Position numbers and translations under genes: made by a program. The notes beneath the pieces were generated by a model. That model made no database searches. It was not told the origin of the DNA and worked only from the letters and a program-made list of their open reading frames with translations. A stretch of DNA of 64,000 bases, from the IMG/VR virus record IMGVR_UViG_3300042090_003221, positions 1 to 64,000 of that record. The stretch is one strand, 5' to 3'. Below are positions 49,559 to 57,005 of the stretch, one piece after another (the first letter of the stretch is position 1; the number at the start of each line of letters is the position of its first letter). The DNA comes from a virus.

Positions 49559-49797
49559 TGCCCGCCACCGCCGAGCAGGTCTTCGCCGTGATCAAGAACA
49601 ACGGCGCCGTGCCGTTCCGCCAGCAGCCGACCGAAAAGGCGCTGCGCTACTACGCCGCCCTGATCGTCAAGAGCGGCGCCCGGTTCGCGGCCGACCAGCA
49701 CGCGCGGGACGCTTGGACCGGAATCACGAATTGGGCGCTGTCCAAGAACATCGCCCGGCTCGAGGCCGAAATCGCCAGAAAGGGAGCCCAGGCATGA
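49558..49797 (+). CDS. Hypothetical early protein, 79 aa
   Basis: Its ATG overlaps the previous stop (TGATG). Helical, with TEKALRYYAALIVKSGARFA. No family recognised. Confidence 0.55.
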   Translation: MPATAEQVFAVIKNNGAVPFRQQPTEKALRYYAALIVKSGARFAADQHARDAWTGITNWALSKNIARLEAEIARKGAQA

Positions 49798-50039
49798 CCC
49801 GCCTCACCGAAACAACCCCGGTCTACCTGATCAACACAAAGGCGAACCGCATCGTTCGCAAGTTCGGCAACTTCGACGCCTTCGCCCGCTTTGAGGGCAT
49901 TGCGCTCGGCTCGAACATGCACCTTTTCACAATGCGCGAAATGTCGACGGCCGGTTTCGTCTACGCCGAATGCGACGACACCGGCGACACGATCGCGACG
50001 ATATCGTCCTACCACGTCAACAAGGCGCTCGCCGCCTAA
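49794..50039 (+). CDS. Hypothetical early protein, 81 aa
   Basis: ATGA overlap with the gene before. Beta-rich (VYLINTKANRIVRKFGNFDA). No family recognised. Confidence 0.55.
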   Translation: MTRLTETTPVYLINTKANRIVRKFGNFDAFARFEGIALGSNMHLFTMREMSTAGFVYAECDDTGDTIATISSYHVNKALAA

Positions 50040-50059
50040 CCTCGGAGGTACAAATCTGA

Positions 50060-51433
50060 ATGTCCAACCGCACGATCGCCCTGCCGGTCACCGTCGCTGA
50101 TATCGTCGAGGAATACGACGCCAAGATTGCCGGGCTCGGCGAGTCCATCGCCCGCTTCGAAGCCGCGCAAACCGCGATGAGGTCGGCGACCTGCATCCAA
50201 GGCGTCTATGCCGAGAGCGTGTTCACCGACGCCCGGTTCTACGAGAACGCGATCAAGCTGAACTTGCGCAAGTCGGGCTGGAAGGCGGTCTATCGCCGCC
50301 TGGACGTTGAGCGCCTCGCCAGCGCCAAGGACAAGAAGCTTTTCGAGCAGACGCTCGCGGATCCGCCGGCGCTGACGCTCGACAACGCCAAGGCGACGTT
50401 CGGCAAATACCTGTTGCAGCCGCGCTTTCATGCGCTGCGCGGACTGGCCGAGGTTTTCAGCGGGCTCGATCCTGCCTACAAGTCGCACAGCAAGGTCAAG
50501 ATCGGCGTCGCCGGCTTGCCGAAGCGGGTCATCATCGGGAACGTCGGCGGCTATGGCTCTTGGGGCCGCGACCGGCTGCGCGATATCCTGAACGCGCTCG
50601 CAGCCGCCCAGGGGAAGCCTCTCGTCGAGCACGACGAGCTCACGCGCGTCGACCGCCTGGGCGGGTTCGAGCACCGCGCCGGCGAGGTCGCCTTCGACGG
50701 CTCCCCGATCAAGGCCTATCGCGACGGCAAGGACGTGGAATGGACGCCGCCGGCGCGCGGTGTCACGCTCAAGAAATTCCTCAACGGCAACGGGCACGTC
50801 ATTTTCGATGCCCCGACGCTGCTCGACATCAACCGCGCGCTGGCGGAGTTCTACGGCGAGGTCTTGCCGGACGCCGAAGACGACGCGCCCAAGGCGAAGC
50901 GCGCCAGCACGAACGTCTCGGCTGATCTCCAGTTCTACCCGACCCCGCGCAAGGCGATCGAGACCGTGCTTGACGAGATCGGGCTGGCGCCGACGCGCGA
51001 CCGCTGGAATGACGCCACGCCGGCGCGGGCGGTTCTCGAGCCCTCATGCGGCGACGGCCGGATCCTCGACGTGATCCGCGAGCGCGGCCACCGCGGGCTC
51101 GGCGTCGAGGTCCACCCGGCCCGGGCCGCCGCGGCGAAGACCAAGGGGCACGCCGTCATCGTCGCGAACTTTCTCGAGCGCCCGGCGGAGCCGCTCTTCG
51201 ACTTCGTGGTTCTCAACCCGCCCTTCAGCGGCCGCCACTGGATGAAGCATCTCGCCCACGCGAAACGCTTCGTGAAGCCCGGCGGGACGCTGGCCTGTAT
51301 CCTGCCGGCGAGCGCGGAATATGACCACGGGGTCGCCAAGGAACACGGCGGCGAGTGGCACGACCTTCCGGTCGCCAGCTTCAGCGAGAGCGGCACGAAT
51401 ATCCCGACCGGCTTCTTGGTCTGGCGGGCATGA
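50060..51433 (+). CDS. DUF4942-type DNA adenine methyltransferase
   Basis: A 457-residue protein. Residues about 1-290 match DUF4942, the N-terminal partner domain of some phage methyltransferases. The C-terminal domain has SAM motif I (EPSCGDG, 327-333), an acidic GVE (348-350) and the catalytic NPPF (386-389), as in N6-adenine methyltransferases. FYPTPRKAIETVLDE is a usual lead-in. It may protect phage DNA from restriction or mark it. No cognate nuclease is nearby. Confidence 0.85.
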   Translation: MSNRTIALPVTVADIVEEYDAKIAGLGESIARFEAAQTAMRSATCIQGVYAESVFTDARFYENAIKLNLRKSGWKAVYRRLDVERLASAKDKKLFEQTLADPPALTLDNAKATFGKYLLQPRFHALRGLAEVFSGLDPAYKSHSKVKIGVAGLPKRVIIGNVGGYGSWGRDRLRDILNALAAAQGKPLVEHDELTRVDRLGGFEHRAGEVAFDGSPIKAYRDGKDVEWTPPARGVTLKKFLNGNGHVIFDAPTLLDINRALAEFYGEVLPDAEDDAPKAKRASTNVSADLQFYPTPRKAIETVLDEIGLAPTRDRWNDATPARAVLEPSCGDGRILDVIRERGHRGLGVEVHPARAAAAKTKGHAVIVANFLERPAEPLFDFVVLNPPFSGRHWMKHLAHAKRFVKPGGTLACILPASAEYDHGVAKEHGGEWHDLPVASFSESGTNIPTGFLVWRA

Positions 51434-51621
51434 TCTGGCCGACCCGCTACGAGGTCGTCCGGGTCCTGCAAGACGGCGACGGCGGCAGGACCTGGACCGT
51501 GCCGCACAGCTCGGCCCGCACCCTGGAAGAGGCCCGCCAGCTCGCCGAGCGCGAGCTCGCCCACTGGATTGTCGTCGAGAGGCGCGTCGTCGCCTCGTCA
51601 AAGAAGCAGGAGAAACCTTGA
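51430..51621 (+). CDS. Hypothetical early protein, 63 aa
   Basis: ATGA overlap with the methyltransferase gene. Compact beta-alpha pattern (YEVVRVLQDGDGGRTWTVPH, EARQLAERELAHW). No family recognised. Confidence 0.55.
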   Translation: MIWPTRYEVVRVLQDGDGGRTWTVPHSSARTLEEARQLAERELAHWIVVERRVVASSKKQEKP

Positions 51622-52298
51622 TGCGAACGGAACCGACCTTCACATGGATCGAACCCCCGATCGGGCCGCAGCCGCTGCCCGCCTGGGCGAAGGGCGTCGA
51701 GATCGAGTGGATGGGCCACTTCTGCAACCCTCCGCATCTCAAGGTCAAGACGGTCGGCAGCCCTATGCCGGAGGGCGTGTTGTGGCACAAGGACGGCGCC
51801 CGCTACTGGCGCCGGAGCCCCGAGGGCTTCCACGAGGAGAATTCGCACGCCGGTTCGCTGACATGGAGCCAAGTGGATGAGGCTTGGCTGACCTCGCGCG
51901 ATGACGGCTATGGCGGCCGGTGCTGGCGGATCCGGATGGCGCCCGAGGGGCAGTTTGAGCCGCCCTTCGACGTGGTGTTGCTGCGCGGCCCGTGGAACGG
52001 CGACTATCCCGCGGACTGCGACGCGGTCGCCTACTTCGACATGCGGAAGCGCTACGGGCGCGCCGACAGCCGGCCGCGCCCTTGGCACAAGGAAACGTTC
52101 ACCGGCGGTGTCTACATGACGCACGACCTCATCGTGCGCTTGCTCGCGCGGTTTCAGCCGCATCTGCGCATCGCGCGCGTCGAGCATCACGGCCGCGTCA
52201 GGATCGAGCCGGTGAAGCCCGAATGGGACGCTCCGAAGTTCGTCATCATCGAGCGCGAGCGGCAGGAGTATCTGGCGAAGCGCCAAGCCGCGGAGTGA
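51621..52298 (+). CDS. Hypothetical early protein, 225 aa
   Basis: Starts at the ATG that overlaps the previous stop. Trp-rich and beta-rich with repeated W/Y positions; the C-terminal 60 residues are basic. Some resemblance in length and Trp/His layout to the protein at 5451, but I cannot confirm common origin. Confidence 0.6.
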   Translation: MRTEPTFTWIEPPIGPQPLPAWAKGVEIEWMGHFCNPPHLKVKTVGSPMPEGVLWHKDGARYWRRSPEGFHEENSHAGSLTWSQVDEAWLTSRDDGYGGRCWRIRMAPEGQFEPPFDVVLLRGPWNGDYPADCDAVAYFDMRKRYGRADSRPRPWHKETFTGGVYMTHDLIVRLLARFQPHLRIARVEHHGRVRIEPVKPEWDAPKFVIIERERQEYLAKRQAAE

Positions 52299-52310
52299 GG
52301 CGGGCGAAAA

Positions 52311-52339
52311 TTGACAAACAGGACAAAAAGTCCTAACAT
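52311..52339 (+). promoter_or_regulatory. Operator-promoter 6 of the early region
   Basis: TTGACA (52311-52316), spacer 17, TAACAT (52334-52339). Shortest palindrome: AGGAC-AAAAA-GTCCT (52320-52334). Drives the HD hydrolase gene. The weaker palindrome may mean looser repression. Confidence 0.75.
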
Positions 52340-52375
52340 TCCCCGTACGGGGTTTTACGCAAAAGGACGGAACCG

Positions 52376-52822
52376 GTGACCCCAACCCTGATCGAGACCG
52401 AAGCCTTTGTCCGCCGCCTGTTCTTCGGCGTCGTCGACAAGGCCGGGGAGCCTTACGTCGAGCATTGCGTCCGCGTCATGGAGGGTCTGCCCGCGGCCGC
52501 GACGGACGACGAGCGCCACGCCGCGCTCTTGCATGATGTCCTCGAGGACACGGACCTGACCGCGCGCGACCTGCACTTGAGCGGCTACAGCGAGCGGACG
52601 GTCTGGCTTGTCCAGCGCTTGACGAAGTGGAAAGGCGCCGACTATGGCGCCTACGTCGCCGCGATCACAGCCTCGCGCGACGCCGGCCTGATCGCCATCA
52701 AGCGCGCCGACCTAAAGGATAATTCCGACCCGGCGAGGCTCGCGTTGCTGCCGGCGCGCGAGCGCGAGCGGCTCGCGGCGAAATATGCGTCGGCGCGGGA
52801 GATCTTGGAGGCATGGAAGTGA
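52376..52822 (+). CDS. Single-domain RelA/SpoT-type HD hydrolase (MESH1/SAH-like)
   Basis: A 148-residue protein starting at GTG. The HD metal site of (p)ppGpp hydrolases is visible: H30 (VEHCVRV), H53-D54 and E57-D58 (LLHDVLEDTD), D112 (ADLKDN) and N116. Length fits small alarmone hydrolases, which remove the 3' diphosphate of (p)ppGpp, though some MESH1-type enzymes act on NADPH. It sits behind its own operator-promoter and next to the gene for a RelA/SpoT-like fold. Confidence 0.8.
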   Translation: MTPTLIETEAFVRRLFFGVVDKAGEPYVEHCVRVMEGLPAAATDDERHAALLHDVLEDTDLTARDLHLSGYSERTVWLVQRLTKWKGADYGAYVAAITASRDAGLIAIKRADLKDNSDPARLALLPARERERLAAKYASAREILEAWK

Positions 52823-53121
52823 AAACCTCGCACCCGGTAGACGGGCGGACGCTGAGGCGCACGCGCCCGCTGCCTCATGACCCCGCGCTGCGCAAGAGGG
52901 CGAGAAAGTTCTCGGCTCTCCTCAAGGTGCTCGATATGTCCCAGACGCAAGTCGGGCGGTTCCTCGACTTGGACGGGCGCACGGTGCGCCGCTGGGCGTC
53001 CGGCGACAGGCCGATTCCGATCGCCGTCGAGATCGTCCTGACCTACATGGCGAGGAATGGCCTGACGCCGAAGGAGATCCTCGCCGCCTGCAAGATCAAG
53101 CGACAGCTGGACGTGAGATGA
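52813..53121 (+). CDS. Helix-turn-helix regulator
   Basis: A 102-residue protein whose centre (MSQTQVGRFLDLDGRTVRRW) is a helix-turn-helix of the XRE/YdaS kind. It starts inside the end of the HD gene, overlapping by ten bases, so it is in the same transcript. It could be the regulator of the AGGAC operators, or a separate control switch; nothing in the sequence proves either. Confidence 0.65.
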   Translation: MEVKTSHPVDGRTLRRTRPLPHDPALRKRARKFSALLKVLDMSQTQVGRFLDLDGRTVRRWASGDRPIPIAVEIVLTYMARNGLTPKEILAACKIKRQLDVR

Positions 53122-53152
53122 GCAGGTTCCTACCGAAGAAAAGGAGACTGAA

Positions 53153-53377
53153 ATGCAATTCAAGATCACGAACTACTGCGACCTCGACGGGGTGCCCGCC
53201 GTAGTCGCGACGCTGGACACGCCGAAGGGACTCGGAACCTACTGCTTCGAATACGTCGAGGGCCGGTGGCGGGAGCCGGAAGACAACGGCGCCGACGTCA
53301 TGAGCAAGTCCCGGGTCGTGACCCAGGACGTCTTCGAGCGCATGTTCCCTGACGTCGGCCTCCCGACGGCGCCGTAA
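53153..53377 (+). CDS. Hypothetical early protein, 74 aa
   Basis: AAGGAGA precedes the ATG. Beta-rich first half (FKITNYCDLDGVPAVVATLD). The last + strand gene; its stop is one base from the stop of the convergent effector gene, so no terminator lies between. Confidence 0.6.
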   Translation: MQFKITNYCDLDGVPAVVATLDTPKGLGTYCFEYVEGRWREPEDNGADVMSKSRVVTQDVFERMFPDVGLPTAP

Positions 53378-53378
53378 A

Positions 53379-56300
53379 TCAGGCGACGTTCGGTCGGAAG
53401 ATCGAATGCCAAGCCGGATCGAGCTTGTCCTGAACGCCCTTGTAAAGCGCGCTCATCTTGTTGGACAGCTCGGTCCGGGCGACCGGATCCTTTGACTTCT
53501 GCCATTCCTGATACATATCGTGGCCGCCTTGCTTTTCCTTGGCGTCGAGCATGCCGGGCGCCCACATTTGGACCTCGCCGATCTGGCCGCTCTTGAAGCG
53601 CACCATCACCTTGCGGTCGAAATAGCCCTCTGGCGTCTTCGTCCAGCCCTCGTCGGCGACTTCGAAGTGACGCGCGAGCTGGCGCACCACCTTGTCGCTC
53701 TGGTCGGGCATCGGGGTGTCGAAGCCGCCGCGCACCGCGTCGTTGACCTCCTGAACGGTCTTGCCGCGCTCGAGCTTCTCCATGATGCGATCGGTCTTCT
53801 TGACGCCCGGATCCTTCCACTTGAGCCCGATGTCCTGGGCGGCCGCGGCGCAGACGTCGGCGAGCGCCTTCTGATTTTCGGGCGACATCGCGATGAGCTT
53901 GTTGACGTCCGACGGCGCGGACTTGCGCCAGAGGTTCTTGCGCTCCGACGCCCATTCGGGGCCGTGCGCCTTCAGGCCGGGGCGGTAGGGGCGCGCCTCG
54001 GCGACCGCGGGCGCCGCAGGAGCCGCAGGAGCTGCAGGAGCTGCAGCGGGTTTTGCGGCCGCTGGCGCGGCGGGCTTGGCCGCCTGGGCGGGGGCGGGCT
54101 TTGCCGCGGCCGTTGGCGTCGGCTTCGCGGCGGGGCCGCCAGCGGGCTTCCCTACGGCTTTGGACACGTCAGCCTTCGAGGGCATGGGCTGGTAGCCGGA
54201 ATGGCCGGTGAAAATCATGGGGCGGCCCTTGGCGTCTTTCGGCGGCGTGATGGCCTTTTCGCCGCCCTTGGCCTTCGACGCGGGCTTGGCCTCCGACTTG
54301 CCGCCCTTGGCCGGCTTCGCTTTCGCGCCGCCGCCGCCGGATCCGAACTGCCCGGCGTTGCCCGGCTGGCCGCGCTTGTGCTTGCCTTCGTCCCATTTGC
54401 CGGCATCGAGCGCGAGGGCGCGCAGGCCGCGGCGGAGCGGGTCGGCGTCCATCGCCGGCGCCGGGCAGTCGCGCGCAGGCGCACGCGAGGGCTTGGCGGC
54501 CGCGGCGAGCTTGCGCAGGCCGGCGGCGATAGGGCAGGCGTCCATAGCGGCGTCCTTGGCTTTGGGGCGGGCTGCAGGCTTATTTTCTATCGGCGAGACG
54601 TTGTATTCAGCGCCGCCGCGGGCGAATCCTTGCTTCTCGCGCTCGGTCGGGACGTAGGGCTTGCCGGTGCTCGCGTCGATCGGGCCTCCGCCAGATTTAG
54701 GGGAGGCCGCTCCGAATTTAGCCAGTGTTCCCTCGATCTGGCGCTGCAGGTCCGGGCTCTTGCCGTGAACGTGGCCGAGCGCTTGCTGAAGCGCGTCAAT
54801 GGTCGCCTTGCGGTCGCCCTTGGCGTTAAACTCGCGCGCCGCGTTGATCGCTGTGTGAGCCGCGACCTCGTGCTGCGGCAAAGGCTTGTCGAGATCGCTC
54901 TCGGCGGGCTTGGCGGGGGAGGGGGAGGCCGCAGCGAGCTTTTCCGGATCGCCACGGCTAAGCCGATCAACAATACCGTGCATGCCGGCGTTCTTCAGCG
55001 CCTCAATCGAGCCGTGCTGCTTCAGGGCCTCGTAGTCTTTGTCGGTCGGCGCTGGCAAATTCGGCGCGCCGGTGATTTGCTGGCGGCCGAGCGACCCCTC
55101 CTTGTTCTGCATGCGTTGGATATCGGCCCACTCGTGCCCGAAGATCTTCCCGCCGTCGTGGTGATCTTTCGGCGGCGTAGCCGGCTTACGCGCTGTGGCG
55201 GGAGCCTTGAACTCGGCGGGCTTGGCGGCGGTGCTGCGGTTCGCGCGCGACCACTCTTGTACCGCGTCAACTTGGCTGCGGCCCTTGGCGCGTTCCTGAC
55301 GGACGTAGTCTTGCACGCTCATGGACGTCGGCGAACCGCCCGCGGTAGCCTCGGGCTTGGCCGCAGGTTCCTTGGGGTCCTGCGACCCGACCGCCTGCGT
55401 CTTGCGCAGCTGGTGACCGCGCTCGCCGCCGGCGCCCTCCGGGGCGGCTTCGAAGGTGTGCTCGCCGTTCGACCACTGCGGCAACCGGCTGTGTTCGACC
55501 GGGTTGAAGCCGTTTGCCTTCATGTGCGCGTCGAGCTTGGCGAAATGGTCCTTGTCGGAGAAGGAGGCTTGCGACTTGTGGCTCTCGATCGCGCCGCCTT
55601 CGCCCGCGACCCTGCGGTAGCCGAGGCCGCCGAGCTTCAGGCCGGCGCCCTTGCCCTCAGCCGGCTTGCCCTTGGCCGACTGTGAGAACTTCGCGGCCCA
55701 GGCGACGTCTGGATTTCCGGCCGGTTCTTGAGCCGGGGCGGCGTTGCCGGACGCGCCGGCCGCCTCCTTCGGCGGGTCGACCTTCTGGACCTCCCACTTG
55801 CCGCTGCCCGATCGCTTGTCCGCGTCGCGCTCGGCCGCGGCTTTGTTCACGCTCCAGCCGACGACGTGACCCGCCGGCTGCTCGCCACCTTGGCTGACGA
55901 CGGCGTAAAGCGGCTGAGGCTTCGCGCCGCGCTCGGCTTGGCCTGCCCAGAACTTGCGCATCAGGTCGTTGGGTTTAGCCGGCACGCCAGTGCTGGCGCT
56001 GGCGGGCTTGGCGGCTTTGGCGGCGCCCTTGGCCAGGGCGGGGTCGTCGCTGCCGCGCATCTGCTCGTCGAGCAAGGCCTTCTTGTTCTTCAGCGTGGCG
56101 TAGCTCTCGCCGCCGAGCTTTTCGATCTCGGCGTTGGCCTTCGCGTAGTCGCTGAAGTGCTTGTCGCCCTTCGCGCGCGCGGCCCGCGTCGGGCTTCTGA
56201 TCGCGGCCTCATAGGCGCTGTAGGCCTCATGGGCACGGCGCGTTGCGTTTGCGAGATCCTTATCCACGTTGCGCCCGCCCGCGCGCATGGCCTCTTTCTC

Positions 56301-57005
56301 GGCGTTGCGGGCGGCGACGAACTCCTGTTCCAGGGCCTTCATTTCCGGCCCGTTCATCTTCTCGTCGTGGCGCTTGCCGTTCGCGCGCATCGCCTCTTCG
56401 TGCATCTTCTCGGCGGCGGCGACGTCTTTCGTCCGCGTCATGTGCTCGTGCGCTTTGGCGTAAGCCGCCTTGTCGGCCTCGTCGCGCTCCTTGAAGTGCT
56501 TGGCGGAGAGCTCGGAGATCGCGTTCTTGATCTCGTGCGAGGGGCGGGGCGCCTTCGGCTTCGGCTTGTCGCTCAGATGCTCGGAGCCCGGGCCGGAGAA
56601 CGCGGCGTGCGCGCTCGTGCGCGAGTTCGCGCGGCCCTTGCCGGCGCCGCGCGCCTCGCCGATCGGCTTCCCGTTGAACTTGCCGCCCATGCCGCCCTTG
56701 ATCTCGCCGTTCTCGCCGATCAGGACCGGTGTCCCGGGGCCGTTCGCGTTCGGGTGGACGGTGATCCACTTGTCGGCATCCATCGCGAGCCGCGCGAGGC
56801 CGCGCCGCACCGCTGTATCAAGCGCCATCGTTCCGTCGCCCGCCATCTCTTCCCCCGCGTCATCGTTGTCCGGATAATCGTCCCAGCCGCCGGTCGCGGT
56901 GAGCATCTTGTCGGTGTCGCCGGCGTCCGGGTTGCTGAACTCTTCCTCGGAGATCTCCGGCAGCTCGTAATTCGGGTCTTTCGGGACCGGCATGAGCTTA
57001 CGCAT
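53379..57005 (-). CDS. Large modular head-associated protein with C-terminal RelA/SpoT-like domain
   Basis: A 1208-residue protein from the ATG at 57005 (AGGGG upstream). Order: acidic start; shared module at about 68-115 (LARLAMDADKWITVHPN, GGMGGKFNGK); coiled coil at about 150-340; a long Ala/Lys/Pro-rich middle; a second tag at about 815-895 (LALDAGKWDEGKHKRGQPGN); a Pro/Ala linker; and a C-terminal domain. In the last 160 residues TPEGYFDRKVMVRF and GQIGEVQMWAPGMLDAKE look like the RelA/SpoT synthetase core, with EVQ as the possible catalytic Glu. Likely a virion-packaged effector. The synthetase call is tentative. Confidence 0.7.
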   Translation of the reverse strand: MRKLMPVPKDPNYELPEISEEEFSNPDAGDTDKMLTATGGWDDYPDNDDAGEEMAGDGTMALDTAVRRGLARLAMDADKWITVHPNANGPGTPVLIGENGEIKGGMGGKFNGKPIGEARGAGKGRANSRTSAHAAFSGPGSEHLSDKPKPKAPRPSHEIKNAISELSAKHFKERDEADKAAYAKAHEHMTRTKDVAAAEKMHEEAMRANGKRHDEKMNGPEMKALEQEFVAARNAEKEAMRAGGRNVDKDLANATRRAHEAYSAYEAAIRSPTRAARAKGDKHFSDYAKANAEIEKLGGESYATLKNKKALLDEQMRGSDDPALAKGAAKAAKPASASTGVPAKPNDLMRKFWAGQAERGAKPQPLYAVVSQGGEQPAGHVVGWSVNKAAAERDADKRSGSGKWEVQKVDPPKEAAGASGNAAPAQEPAGNPDVAWAAKFSQSAKGKPAEGKGAGLKLGGLGYRRVAGEGGAIESHKSQASFSDKDHFAKLDAHMKANGFNPVEHSRLPQWSNGEHTFEAAPEGAGGERGHQLRKTQAVGSQDPKEPAAKPEATAGGSPTSMSVQDYVRQERAKGRSQVDAVQEWSRANRSTAAKPAEFKAPATARKPATPPKDHHDGGKIFGHEWADIQRMQNKEGSLGRQQITGAPNLPAPTDKDYEALKQHGSIEALKNAGMHGIVDRLSRGDPEKLAAASPSPAKPAESDLDKPLPQHEVAAHTAINAAREFNAKGDRKATIDALQQALGHVHGKSPDLQRQIEGTLAKFGAASPKSGGGPIDASTGKPYVPTEREKQGFARGGAEYNVSPIENKPAARPKAKDAAMDACPIAAGLRKLAAAAKPSRAPARDCPAPAMDADPLRRGLRALALDAGKWDEGKHKRGQPGNAGQFGSGGGGAKAKPAKGGKSEAKPASKAKGGEKAITPPKDAKGRPMIFTGHSGYQPMPSKADVSKAVGKPAGGPAAKPTPTAAAKPAPAQAAKPAAPAAAKPAAAPAAPAAPAAPAVAEARPYRPGLKAHGPEWASERKNLWRKSAPSDVNKLIAMSPENQKALADVCAAAAQDIGLKWKDPGVKKTDRIMEKLERGKTVQEVNDAVRGGFDTPMPDQSDKVVRQLARHFEVADEGWTKTPEGYFDRKVMVRFKSGQIGEVQMWAPGMLDAKEKQGGHDMYQEWQKSKDPVARTELSNKMSALYKGVQDKLDPAWHSIFRPNVA

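Noticed and set aside
53520-55685. A 721-codon open frame on the + strand opposite the large effector gene
   Set aside because: It is the antisense of a Lys/Ala/Pro-rich coding region at high GC; the translation is low-complexity Leu/Arg/Gly with no domain, while the minus frame has clear modules.
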